Origin: Natrialbaceae archaeon
GTDB lineage: Archaea; Halobacteriota; Halobacteria; Halobacteriales; Natrialbaceae
Assembly: GCA_003552325.1 (NCBI GenBank)
Contig: PUKM01000260.1
Span: forward strand, 1 to 11,622
Length of the DNA: 11,622 bases
Reading direction: 5' to 3'
Shown: piece after piece, positions 1 to 7,072 of the stretch
Layout of the letters: every line of letters begins with the position of its first letter
Position numbering within the stretch: the stretch's first letter is position 1
Translations under genes and position numbers: made by a program
The notes under the pieces: generated by a model
Databases searched by the model: none
Told to the model about the DNA's origin: nothing
Seen by the model: only the letters and a program-made list of their open reading frames with translations

Positions 1-654
1 GAGGGTAAACGGTGCATCGTAGCCCAGGCTCCAGAACAGCGGGTAGCCGACGACGAGCGTCATCGCCGCCGTCGCCAGCTGCAACACGTAGATCGCGTAC
101 AGCGTCTCTCGAGTGCGGAGACCGAGGGCGTAGATGATGTCGCGGTACTCGTGCGGGACTGGTGCGACGGCCGCCTGCACTGCCGCGTCAGCCTTGAGGA
201 GAAGCGCGAAGAGCAAGAGGACGAATAACGCGAATTTGACGGCCAGTTCGGGGGCCGAGGTGGCCAACGAGACGGCAATGTCCTGGACTTGTGCGATGGC
301 CCACATCTGTACTTCGACGGCTTCGATGGTGAACTCTTCGTCCATCACCGTCACCGTCATCTCCGCCGGGATCGCCTCGAGAACGCCGATGAGTTCGTCT
401 CGACGGACGTACAGTGTGTAAACGATGGGGGCAAAGACGGCGACGACACCGACGAATCCGATCAAGGTTGCGATGACCCCCGCCGTCCACTCAGAGACGC
501 CGCGCCGGGTCAACCAGCCCTGGACAGGCAACAACACGTAGGCGACGGTCACCGCAAAGAGGACGGTCCCCAGGACCTCGAGCATGATGAGCCCGGTGAT
601 GAGCCCCAGGGCGGCGACGACGCCAGCGAGTACGTATCGTCGATCTCTCGTCAC
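1..654 (-). CDS. AI-2E family transporter, N-terminal part (cut by window edge)
   Basis: This is an uninterrupted 218-codon minus-strand frame from a GTG at 654 to base 1, so the C-terminus is outside the window. The product is very hydrophobic: paired helices at about residues 8-25 and 27-44, one at 56-82, a soluble acidic stretch at 83-133, a helix at 137-155 and another from about 186. The order (two short helices, a third helix, an extracytoplasmic segment, then the core) and the segment around LLLKAD followed by an RDIIYALGLRTRETL amphipathic region fit the AI-2E/PerM exporter family (PF01594), usually about 330-350 residues in haloarchaea. No ATG lies upstream in frame; the GTG fits a leaderless start because a TTTTAG box sits about 27 bases before it. 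The substrate cannot be told. The assignment rests on topology and remembered family features. Confidence 0.72.
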   Translation of the reverse strand, partial: MTRDRRYVLAGVVAALGLITGLIMLEVLGTVLFAVTVAYVLLPVQGWLTRRGVSEWTAGVIATLIGFVGVVAVFAPIVYTLYVRRDELIGVLEAIPAEMTVTVMDEEFTIEAVEVQMWAIAQVQDIAVSLATSAPELAVKFALFVLLLFALLLKADAAVQAAVAPVPHEYRDIIYALGLRTRETLYAIYVLQLATAAMTLVVGYPLFWSLGYDAPFTL

Positions 655-676
655 AGTGGGTGCTCTGTCTGAAACC

Positions 677-716
677 CTAAAACTGTTCGCCTCGAATGAG
701 ACTCCGCCTTTTATAC
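677..716 (-). promoter_or_regulatory. Candidate promoter elements for the AI-2E permease gene
   Basis: On the minus strand there are two AT-rich boxes: TATAAAA (709-715) about 58 bases before the GTG at 654, and TTTTAG (678-683) about 27 bases before it. The nearer box would give a leaderless GTG message; the farther, better TATA match would leave a 5' leader of about 30 bases. Which is used cannot be decided from sequence. Confidence 0.4.
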
Positions 717-800
717 GTGTCACCGCCTCCCATTTGGTTCTCACCGGTCGGCTGACGTCTTCGCTCTCAGCACCGAGTGACGTGTGTCCAAACCACACAC

Positions 801-809
801 ACTTTGTAC
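801..809 (+). promoter_or_regulatory. TATA-like box for the 831 membrane-protein gene
   Basis: ACTTTGTAC is centred about 26 bases before the ATG at 831, the distance expected for a haloarchaeal leaderless transcript. It supports 831 as the start rather than the internal ATG at 954. Confidence 0.4.
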
Positions 810-830
810 CTCGAGGGTGTTGTCTGACCC

Positions 831-1346
831 ATGAAACGTGTCCCAGGCCGGGATACGCGGCCGGCCTACTCCGATAAGCGCCGTACGTGGTATGGCTTCG
901 GCACGCTAACACGCGCGAAGAAATCACCGTTTGGACAGTATTTACACGACATTATGTACGTCTTCTCGGAGCTGTCCGTACTGGGTCTGCCCGCGATCAT
1001 GCTGGCGTTCATGTACCCCGATCCGAGCGCGTACGGGGTGACGAGCGCCGTCCTCATCACGTGGCTCACCATGACGACCGTCGGTGCCGGGATCCGCGGT
1101 GGCTGGGTCCCACCCCTCGGCACGGAGATTCGAGGCTGGGTGTCACTCGCGCCGTCGCTGATCGTGCTCAGGCTCCTCTACTACAACACCGTGATTGGAC
1201 TCCTCTCGTTTGGCTCACCATGGCTCGCCGAGTTCCTCTCGTTCGAACCGCTCACGATCGTCTTTGCTTTCGTCGGCAGTCTCCTCGCCGTCCTCGTGTT
1301 CCCTCGACTCGGTGAATCGGTGTACCACACGCTTTCAGGGGAGTAA
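831..1346 (+). CDS. Conserved-type small integral membrane protein, function unknown
   Basis: 171 residues. The first 40 are basic and soluble (many Arg/Lys, probably cytoplasmic). Then come four hydrophobic segments at about 43-61, 70-88, 104-126 and 141-157, and a short tail. Between helices 2 and 3 is a Gly/Pro-rich loop with GGWVPPLG. I do not recognise a catalytic or transport motif and cannot name a family. The start is chosen because a TATA-like box lies 26 bases upstream and the basic N-terminus obeys the positive-inside pattern. The gene ends 48 bases before pepF, which has its own promoter-like box, so co-transcription is possible but not required. It is divergent from the permease gene at 1-654. 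Confidence 0.6.
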   Translation: MKRVPGRDTRPAYSDKRRTWYGFGTLTRAKKSPFGQYLHDIMYVFSELSVLGLPAIMLAFMYPDPSAYGVTSAVLITWLTMTTVGAGIRGGWVPPLGTEIRGWVSLAPSLIVLRLLYYNTVIGLLSFGSPWLAEFLSFEPLTIVFAFVGSLLAVLVFPRLGESVYHTLSGE

Positions 1347-1363
1347 TCACCCGGGTTCGACAC

Positions 1364-1372
1364 GCTTTACCA
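1364..1372 (+). promoter_or_regulatory. TATA-like box for pepF
   Basis: GCTTTACCA is centred about 27 bases before the pepF ATG, consistent with a leaderless message. There is no purine-rich ribosome site before the ATG, which agrees. Confidence 0.4.
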
Positions 1373-1394
1373 CCTTCGTTCCGAAACGTGGGCC

Positions 1395-3194
1395 ATGAGC
1401 TCTGTCCCCACACGAGACGAACTCGAGGAAGAATATACCTGGGACCTCGAGAGTATCTATGCGACTGACGACGACTGGGAGGCTGCCTACGAAGCGGCCA
1501 CCGCGCTGATCGAGGATGTCGCGCAGTACGAAGGCCAGACGACCGACGATGCCGAGACGCTGCTCGCTGTCTTCGAGGCTCGAGACACGCTGATGCGTGA
1601 GATTTCGAAACTCTCGAACTATGCGCGCATGCGAAGTGACGAGAATACGGCCGATCAACACTATCAGGCGCTCAGTGCTCGAGCGCAGGCGCTCGTGGCT
1701 GAGGCGCAGTCGGCCGCCTCGTTCATCGAACCGGAACTCCAGAAACTCACCCCTGAGGCGTTCGACTCGATGGTCGAGGCCGAACCCGCACTCGAGGTCT
1801 ACGACCACTACGTCGACGACGTGTTGCGGATGAAACCGCACACCCGATCGGCCGAAGTCGAGGCATTGCTCGCTGATCTCGGTGAGGTCACGAGCGCTCC
1901 GAGTGAGGTGTATGGGATGCTCTCGAACGCCGACTTGACGTTCCCCACGGTCGAGTCGAGTGACGAGGACGAGGAGACGGTCGAAATCACCCAGAGCAAC
2001 TTCGTCAATCTGCTGCGCCGACCGGACCGAGAGTTCCGCCAGACCGTTTACGAGGCGTACTTCGACGAGTGGGAGACGGTCCGAAACACCGTCGGTGCGT
2101 CCTACAAGAACAGCGTCAAGACCGACGTCAAACTCGCCCAGGCACGCAACTACGATACGGCCCGCGAAGCCGCCCTCGACGGGCCGAACGTCCCCGTCGA
2201 GGTGTACGATACACTCGTCGAGAGCGTCAACGACAACCTCGAGCACTTGCATCGACACGTCGAACTCAAGCGGGATACCCTCGGCGTCGACGACCTGCAA
2301 ATGTGGGACCTGTACATGCCCCTGACGGGTGGTGATGAACCGGACCTCCCCTACGACGAGGCCGCCCAGTACGTCGTCGAGGCCGTCGCACCCCTCGGCG
2401 ATGCGTACCAGTCACGCGTCGCCGAGGGCCTCGAGTCCCGATGGGTCGACGTCTACGAGAACGAGGGCAAGCGGTCTGGGGCCTACTCCAGTGGCACCTA
2501 CGATACCCAGCCGTTCATCCTGATGAACTACCAGGATGACGTCGCCTCGATGTACACCCTGGCCCACGAACTCGGCCACTCGATGCACTCCGAACTCACG
2601 AAAGACGAACAGCCTTACATCTACTCGAGCTACGAAATCTTCGTCGCCGAAGTCGCGAGTACGGTCAACGAGTCCCTGCTCACGCACCACCTCCTCGAGA
2701 CCGTCGAGGACGACACTTTCCGGACGGCCATCCTCAACGAGTTCGTCGAACGCGTCCGCTCGACGCTCTACCGTCAGACCCTCTTCGCGGAGTTCGAACA
2801 CGAAGCCCACCGGCTCGAGGAAGCGGGCGAACCGCTCACGCCCGACCGTCTGGACGAGCTCTTTGGTGGTCTCAAGGAGCGATATTACGAGCCAGCAGTC
2901 GTCGACGACCGCATCGCCCGTGAGTGGATGCGCATCCCCCACTTCTACCGAGCGTTTTACGTCTACCAGTATGCAACGGGGATTTCGGCCGCGCTGGCAA
3001 TCGCCGACGACATCCTCGAAAACGGCGAGTCGGCCGCCCAGGATTACCTGTCGTTCCTCGAGCATGGGTCCAGAGAATACCCACTCGAGTTACTCCGGAT
3101 CGCCGGTGTCGACATGAGTAGTTCCGAACCGATCGACCGGGCATTGTCGACCTACCGCGACCGAATCGAAGAACTGGACGACTTACTCGAGTGA
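1395..3194 (+). CDS. pepF: Oligoendopeptidase F, M3 family zinc metallopeptidase
   Basis: 599 residues, the normal PepF size. It is a cytoplasmic zinc peptidase that cuts short oligopeptides internally. The helical N-terminal domain (about 1-190, beginning with the typical RDELEEEYTWDLESIY) precedes the M3 catalytic domain. The zinc site is complete: HELGH at 391-395 (two His ligands and the catalytic Glu392), with the third ligand Glu419 in FVAEVASTVNE. The C-terminal RIPHFYRAFYVYQYATG (about 515-531) is the conserved substrate-binding tyrosine region of the family. There is no signal peptide. It stands alone in transcription direction after the small membrane protein and converges on the minus-strand operon with 37 bases between the stops. 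Family identity is firm; the peptides it trims in this organism are unknown. Confidence 0.95.
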   Translation: MSSVPTRDELEEEYTWDLESIYATDDDWEAAYEAATALIEDVAQYEGQTTDDAETLLAVFEARDTLMREISKLSNYARMRSDENTADQHYQALSARAQALVAEAQSAASFIEPELQKLTPEAFDSMVEAEPALEVYDHYVDDVLRMKPHTRSAEVEALLADLGEVTSAPSEVYGMLSNADLTFPTVESSDEDEETVEITQSNFVNLLRRPDREFRQTVYEAYFDEWETVRNTVGASYKNSVKTDVKLAQARNYDTAREAALDGPNVPVEVYDTLVESVNDNLEHLHRHVELKRDTLGVDDLQMWDLYMPLTGGDEPDLPYDEAAQYVVEAVAPLGDAYQSRVAEGLESRWVDVYENEGKRSGAYSSGTYDTQPFILMNYQDDVASMYTLAHELGHSMHSELTKDEQPYIYSSYEIFVAEVASTVNESLLTHHLLETVEDDTFRTAILNEFVERVRSTLYRQTLFAEFEHEAHRLEEAGEPLTPDRLDELFGGLKERYYEPAVVDDRIAREWMRIPHFYRAFYVYQYATGISAALAIADDILENGESAAQDYLSFLEHGSREYPLELLRIAGVDMSSSEPIDRALSTYRDRIEELDDLLE

Positions 3195-3231
3195 GGCACG
3201 GTCGGTCGTTTCATCCCTGGAGGAAGGATTA

Positions 3232-3558
3232 TCAGGGTCTGGCGTCCAGCGTGACGCCTCGCATCTCGAAGCGTGCGCCACCGTCGGCGCTTTCGGTAAC
3301 CTCGACCGTCCAGTCGTGGGCACTGGCGATATCGGCGACGATCGCCAGACCGAATCCGGTGCCGCCTTCGGCCGTCGTGTATCCCGACTCGAGCACGCTC
3401 TGTCGATGCCCCTCGGGGATCCCAACCCCATCATCCTCGACGTAGAATCCAGACTCGTCCTCGAGAATGCCGACGCTGTCATCGGCTCGTCCCGTCCGGC
3501 CGATGACGACCTGGCCGCCCGCTTGGACAGGGAGCGTCTCACCCAGACGACTCGTCAT
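3232..3558 (-). pseudogene. Truncated sensor histidine kinase: C-terminal ATPase domain only
   Basis: 108 residues from ATG 3558. From about residue 28 it matches the end of a haloarchaeal PAS-type histidine kinase: a GFYVEDDGVGIP segment (G1 box, 42-48), then GGTGFGLAIV (G2 box, 65-74), and the usual ARFEMRGV ending. The phospho-accepting His domain, the N box that binds ATP-magnesium, and every sensor domain are absent. Residues 1-27 do not resemble a kinase; they are coded by sequence that partly overlaps the end of the guanylyltransferase gene. It cannot be a working kinase alone. It is most likely the stump left when a rearrangement joined the upstream operon to a kinase gene. The overlap of 20 bases with the preceding gene would still allow coupled translation of a small HATPase-like protein, so expression cannot be excluded. 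Confidence 0.75.
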
Positions 3559-4615
3559 CGACGACGTCCCCGATCCGGGCGGCCTCCGCTCGAGGCACGA
3601 TCACCAGGTGCTCGTCGACGGCCGCGACGACGAGGTCGTCGATGCCGATCGCGGTGACGGTTTTGTCCGGGGCGACGATCACATTGTCTCGTGCCTCGAC
3701 CGTCCGCAGGTCGGTGTCGAGGGTGACGTTGCCAGCATCGTCACAGGACAGGCCAGGACCGTCAGAACCGACGCGTCCAATCGCGTCCCAGGTTCCCATG
3801 TCGTCCCAGCCAACAGTTGCGGGAAGGTCGACGACGACAACGTCCTCAGTACGCTCGAGCACCCCGCGGTCGACACTGACGGGATCGACAGCCTCGAACG
3901 CACTCACCAGCGAGTCGCCGTCCTCGAGCGCCTCGAGCATCGGTGCGAGAGGGGTGTCCCTCGCTGCGCGAAGCAGGGCCTGTGGTGTCCAGGCGAAGAT
4001 GCCGGCGTTCCAGCGGGCCCCTTCGGTTTCGAGTGCTCGTGCAGTCGCGTAATCAGGTTTTTCGTGAAACCGGTCGACGCGACGGGTGTTGGCGCGTTCC
4101 CCCTTACGTTCGTGGGAGGCCTCTCCCTCGAGGGGCGCTCCCGGGACGATGTGGCCGAACGCCGTCTCCGTGCGCGTGGGCTCGATCCCGAGCGTCACGA
4201 GCGAACCCGTCTCCTGGGCGACCGTAGCCGCGTACTCGAGCGTCCGGGTAAACGCTGCGTCGTGCTGAATGTGGTGATCACTTGGGAGGGTGACTAAGAC
4301 ACAGGACTCACCGCGTTCGGCGAGCCGCCAGGCGGCATACACGGCCGCCGGTCCAGTGCCGCGGGCCGTCGGCTCGAGCAACACTGTCGCCGCCTCGACA
4401 CGCTCACGAACCGCGGTCTCGAGCGTTGCGGTCGTCACCACGATTTGCTCGTCTGCAATCGGGTCGGTGCGTGCGAGCGTGCGCTCGAGGAGGGTCTGTT
4501 CCGCGCCGAGCTCGAGCAGTTGCTTGGGCTGTTCGGGACGGCTCAAGGGATACAGTCGACTGCCAATCCCGCCGGCGAGAATACAAGCGACAAGGGGTGG
4601 ATCGTCGGCTACCAC
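3539..4615 (-). CDS. Mannose-1-phosphate guanylyltransferase-like sugar nucleotidyltransferase
   Basis: 358 residues from GTG 4615. It belongs to the enzymes that join GTP and mannose-1-phosphate into GDP-mannose, used for glycan and glycoprotein building. Motifs: LAGGIGSRLYPLSR (13-26), the nucleotide-binding signature with the PKQ that follows; LPSDHHI (110-116), where Asp binds metal; FHEKPD (173-178), the sugar-1-phosphate Lys region; WNAGIFAW (192-199); GWDDMGTWD (259-267). The length fits the single-domain archaeal form without a fused phosphomannose isomerase. The first upstream ATG (4651) lies inside the preceding gene and adds non-family residues, so I chose the GTG that overlaps the upstream TAG by 7 bases, implying translational coupling. 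GTP and mannose are family inferences; a closely related sugar is possible. Confidence 0.88.
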   Translation of the reverse strand: MVADDPPLVACILAGGIGSRLYPLSRPEQPKQLLELGAEQTLLERTLARTDPIADEQIVVTTATLETAVRERVEAATVLLEPTARGTGPAAVYAAWRLAERGESCVLVTLPSDHHIQHDAAFTRTLEYAATVAQETGSLVTLGIEPTRTETAFGHIVPGAPLEGEASHERKGERANTRRVDRFHEKPDYATARALETEGARWNAGIFAWTPQALLRAARDTPLAPMLEALEDGDSLVSAFEAVDPVSVDRGVLERTEDVVVVDLPATVGWDDMGTWDAIGRVGSDGPGLSCDDAGNVTLDTDLRTVEARDNVIVAPDKTVTAIGIDDLVVAAVDEHLVIVPRAEAARIGDVVDDESSG

Positions 4616-4920
4616 GTCTCGATTCGCCCGTCGTGGATGTCCTCGACACACCCTTCACAGTCGGGATGGTCGGCTTCGTAACAGGCCGGACGGTACTGCT
4701 CGTCGAGTTTCACTGCTCGCCGCTCGGTGTAGCGACGGCAGACGATTTTCGTACGGTCGGCTTCGTCAGTCGGGAGTTGGCGAGCGTTTCGGGCCACTCG
4801 ATAGGCCTCGCGTGCCTCCTCGAGTTGGCTATCCGCCGACTGGCGAAACTCCTCGTACTGAGAACCAGCCTGGGCGAGTGTCGTGCGCAGGAGTCGCTCG
4901 ATTCGATCCCGATCAGCCAT
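4609..4920 (-). CDS. Small four-cysteine haloarchaeal protein (DUF7091-like)
   Basis: 103 residues. The first 50 or so form a charged, probably helical segment (MADRDRIERLLRTTL onward). The C-terminal half holds four cysteines, Cys61, Cys80, Cys88 and Cys91, in the spacing C-x18-C-x7-C-x2-C, ending in CVEDIHDGRIETW; this looks like a possible metal-binding or redox site. I recall proteins of this shape being conserved in haloarchaea (DUF7091), with no known function. ATG 4920 is preferred over an in-frame ATG at 4947 because GGGAG lies just upstream and a TATA-like box lies about 29 bases upstream. It is the first gene of a minus-strand operon and overlaps the guanylyltransferase start by 7 bases. 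Confidence 0.7.
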   Translation of the reverse strand: MADRDRIERLLRTTLAQAGSQYEEFRQSADSQLEEAREAYRVARNARQLPTDEADRTKIVCRRYTERRAVKLDEQYRPACYEADHPDCEGCVEDIHDGRIETW

Positions 4921-4944
4921 TGGGCTCCCTTTGTGGGCAGCGCA

Positions 4945-4953
4945 CAAATAGTA
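4945..4953 (-). promoter_or_regulatory. TATA-like box for the 4920-3232 operon
   Basis: On the minus strand TACTATTTG is centred about 29 bases before ATG 4920. It would drive the small cysteine protein, the guanylyltransferase and the kinase stump as one transcript, since no gap large enough for another promoter follows. Confidence 0.45.
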
Positions 4954-4995
4954 TGTGACGCCTGGATGGCGACGAGAACGTCGTTTGGCAGGAGC

Positions 4996-5003
4996 TTAAA
5001 ATA
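4996..5003 (+). promoter_or_regulatory. TATA box for the DUF2892-type gene
   Basis: TTAAAATA is centred about 26 bases before ATG 5025, a clear leaderless haloarchaeal promoter. It lies divergently only about 45 bases from the opposite promoter, so the two may share regulation. Confidence 0.55.
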
Positions 5004-5024
5004 GGACTCGCTCGAGTGTCGCGT

Positions 5025-5252
5025 ATGGAAACCAAAAACGTTGGCGGTCGTGATCGAACGCTCCGGGCAGTCCTCGCTGTCGTGCTCGCAATCGCCGCAC
5101 TCGTGGCGTTCAATCAAGGAAATCGAGCCGGGGGCGCCCTCGCCGGGGTCGGAGCGATCGGGCTCGCCATCAACGCCCTCACGTGTTTCTGTGGTCTCAA
5201 CGCAGCACTCGGGATCGACACGACGTCGAACGCGGACTCGAGTGAACCCTGA
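5025..5252 (+). CDS. DUF2892 (YgaP transmembrane-like) small membrane protein
   Basis: 75 residues: a charged start (METKNVGGRDRTLR), two hydrophobic helices (about 12-29 and 34-52), the conserved ending FCGLNAALG with Cys54 and Cys56, and a short acidic tail. This is the layout of DUF2892, the two-helix unit found alone or fused to rhodanese domains; the Cys-x-Cys is a common feature of that group and might interact with sulfur or metal, but no activity is established. ATG 5025 is preferred over the upstream ATG at 5016 because the family starts with this NVGxxDRxLR pattern and a TATA box lies 26 bases upstream. It is a single-gene unit. Confidence 0.82.
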   Translation: METKNVGGRDRTLRAVLAVVLAIAALVAFNQGNRAGGALAGVGAIGLAINALTCFCGLNAALGIDTTSNADSSEP

Positions 5253-5362
5253 GCTAACGGACGCAGACGGTGGAAAGCGGAAGTGACCATAGACCACTGC
5301 TCGTGGGCGTTCTTGGGCACCTGAGTGGACGCAGCAGATCACTTTCACCCCGGTAGCGGCAG

Positions 5363-5372
5363 TTTAAATACT
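5363..5372 (+). promoter_or_regulatory. TATA box of the rpa3-rpap3 operon
   Basis: TTTAAATACT is centred near 5367, which predicts transcription starting near 5392-5394. That is 35-37 bases before the rpa3 ATG, so unlike its neighbours rpa3 should have a leader, and the predicted start coincides with an upstream ATG. Confidence 0.6.
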
Positions 5373-5391
5373 ATCGGGAGCGAACTGGGGT

Positions 5392-5424
5392 ATGCCTCCC
5401 ATGGATACACAAGAGGAGGCGTGA
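5392..5424 (+). CDS. Ten-codon leader minicistron upstream of rpa3
   Basis: ATG at 5392 reads MPPMDTQEEA and stops at TGA 5422-5424, 4 bases before the rpa3 ATG at 5429. A second in-frame ATG lies at 5401. The TATA box predicts the transcript to begin at or within a base or two of 5392, so the minicistron would be translated as a leaderless message. Its last codons contain the GAGGAGG that serves as ribosome binding site for rpa3. Translation of this short frame should therefore expose or deliver ribosomes to the rpa3 start. Its expression is inferred, and a chance frame cannot be excluded. Confidence 0.4.
   Translation: MPPMDTQEEA
5413..5419 (+). promoter_or_regulatory. Ribosome binding site of rpa3
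   Basis: GAGGAGG lies 9 bases before ATG 5429 and is a good complement to the 16S rRNA tail. It is one of few clear sites of this kind in the window, where most genes look leaderless, and it lies inside the leader minicistron. Confidence 0.6.
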
Positions 5425-5428
5425 TCAG

Positions 5429-6358
5429 ATGAGCGACGTACGCCAACACGCAGAAGACATACACGCGCAGTTTTCAGACCACGTCGACGACACCGTCGAC
5501 GACATACACGAACGGCTCACGACCCTGGTCGATGAGTACAAAGTGCCCATCGACGAAGCCCGACGCTCGGTGACTACCCACTACCTCGAGGAAGCCGGCC
5601 TCGAGCGCGAGGACATCTCGAGTGGCTCGAGCGAAGCGGCGAAGATCGAAGAGATCGACGAACCCGAAGCCTGGGTCGACCTGACGGCAAAGGTCATCGA
5701 GCTTTGGGAACCACGCAGCGACTCCATCGCACAGGTTGGATTGCTCGGTGACCCGACGGGGACGATCAAGTTCACCAAGTGGGCCAAATCGGACCTGCCT
5801 TCCCTCGACGAAGGTGGCGTCTACACCCTCCGAAACGTCGTCACCGACGAGTACCAGGGCCGGTACTCGGTCAAACTCAACTCGACGACCGTCGTCGAGG
5901 AACTCGACGAGGAGATCGAAGTCGGCGACGACACGAGCGAGATCGAAGGGGCGCTCGTCGACATGCAAAGTGGCAGTGGCCTCATCAAACGCTGTCCCGA
6001 GGACGACTGTACCTACGTGCTCCAGAACGGCCGCTGTCCCGACCACGGCGAGGTCGAGGGCGAGTTCGACCTCCGTATCAAAGGCGTCGTCGACGACGGT
6101 CTCGACGCCCACGAGGTCATCTTCGACGCCGAAGCCACCCAGTCGCTGACGGGAATCAGCCTCGAGGAAGCCAAAGAGATGGCGATGGACGCCCTCGACA
6201 CCACGGTCGTTGCCGACGAAATCCGTGACCGCGTCGTCGGGACGTATTACCGCGTCGAAGGGCCGACCTTCGGACGCTACGTGTTGGCTGATGACGTCGA
6301 GGAACTCGACGGGCCGGTCGATGGTGAACAGCTGCTGATCAAAGCGAGGTCGATGTAA
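5429..6358 (+). CDS. rpa3: Single-stranded DNA-binding protein RPA3 (replication factor A type)
   Basis: 309 residues. An N-terminal helical region (1-75) is followed by one OB fold (about 80-155; VDLTAKVIELWEP, then GDPTGTIKFTKW), an acidic linker, and a zinc finger formed by Cys189, Cys194, Cys203 and His206 (CPEDDC ... CPDH). The C-terminal domain (about 212-309) ends with GTYYRVEGPTFGRYVL. One OB fold plus a CCCH-type finger at this length matches haloarchaeal RPA3 rather than RPA1 (several OB folds) or RPA2. It coats single-stranded DNA in replication and repair. The TAA is followed without a gap by the ATG of rpap3, the conserved partner, so the two are coupled. The ATG at 5429 is supported by a strong ribosome site. 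Confidence 0.92.
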   Translation: MSDVRQHAEDIHAQFSDHVDDTVDDIHERLTTLVDEYKVPIDEARRSVTTHYLEEAGLEREDISSGSSEAAKIEEIDEPEAWVDLTAKVIELWEPRSDSIAQVGLLGDPTGTIKFTKWAKSDLPSLDEGGVYTLRNVVTDEYQGRYSVKLNSTTVVEELDEEIEVGDDTSEIEGALVDMQSGSGLIKRCPEDDCTYVLQNGRCPDHGEVEGEFDLRIKGVVDDGLDAHEVIFDAEATQSLTGISLEEAKEMAMDALDTTVVADEIRDRVVGTYYRVEGPTFGRYVLADDVEELDGPVDGEQLLIKARSM

Positions 6359-6985
6359 ATGTCTCAAGCCCAACTCACCCGCGAAGTCGCCCGCCGCGTC
6401 TTCGCCTCCGAATTCAACGACTCGACGTACGCGTTCAAAGAGTCCGACGACGAACGTGCCCCGAACTACGCCCTGTTACCGACTGGAGACCGCGCCAACC
6501 GTGTCTTCTTCGTCGGGACCCTCACCGAAACCGAAGACGTTGGTGACGAAAGTGAGTACTGGCGCGGACGCGTCGTCGACCCGACGGGGACGTTCTTCGT
6601 CTACGCTGGCCAGTACCAGCCCGAGGCCGCAGCCGTCCTCCGTGATACCGAGCCACCAGCCTACGTCGCGATTGTGGGCAAACCACGAACCTACGAGACC
6701 GACGACGGTACTGTCAACGTCTCCGTTCGTCCCGAATCGATCGCCGTCGTCGACGAGGCGACCCGTGATCGCTGGGTGCTCGAGTGTGCCGAACGCACCC
6801 TCGACCGGATCGACGCGTTCCGCGAGTGGGAAGCCGATCAGGAGGCTCCTGAGAGCGGGTCGACGGTGCCGACGAACGAGTACGCACAGATGGCTCGCGA
6901 GCGATACGAGTTCCCCATCGAGAACTATCGCCGGGACGTGATCGCCGCCCTCGAAAGTCTCGAGCAAGTCGAAGCGTCGGCCTGA
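6359..6985 (+). CDS. rpap3: RPA-associated protein RPAP3
   Basis: 208 residues. The N-terminus (REVARRVFASEFNDSTYAF) is the family signature of the haloarchaeal RPA-associated proteins (COG3390). The centre, about 45-130, is an OB-like fold: NRVFFVGTLTE, WRGRVVDPTGTFFVYAGQYQPEA, then YVAIVGKPRTYE. The C-terminal third is acidic and helical, ending in an ENYRRDVIAALESLE helix. It is thought to form a complex with RPA3 and to act with it on single-stranded DNA; in Haloferax the corresponding pair is genetically linked. It starts directly after the rpa3 stop codon, so translation is presumably reinitiated. No zinc ligands are present, which is normal for the family. Confidence 0.9.
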   Translation: MSQAQLTREVARRVFASEFNDSTYAFKESDDERAPNYALLPTGDRANRVFFVGTLTETEDVGDESEYWRGRVVDPTGTFFVYAGQYQPEAAAVLRDTEPPAYVAIVGKPRTYETDDGTVNVSVRPESIAVVDEATRDRWVLECAERTLDRIDAFREWEADQEAPESGSTVPTNEYAQMARERYEFPIENYRRDVIAALESLEQVEASA

Positions 6986-7016
6986 TTCTCGGGCACGTTT
7001 TCGACACAAACCGCCA

Positions 7017-7069
7017 AGACACGGTGTCTGACTAACGATTAAGTACCCAGAGACACCACGTGTAGACAC
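7017..7069 (+). promoter_or_regulatory. Promoter and hexamer-repeat operator of the RHH gene
   Basis: GATTAAGTAC (7037-7046) is a TATA-like box about 31 bases before ATG 7073. The hexamer AGACAC occurs at 7017-7022, 7051-7056 and 7064-7069, and in inverted form (GTGTCT) at 7024-7029, so the first pair makes a 6-1-6 palindrome just upstream of the box. Repeated short half-sites on both sides of a TATA box are what a ribbon-helix-helix autorepressor would bind. The binding itself is an inference. Confidence 0.4.
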
Positions 7070-7072
7070 TCC

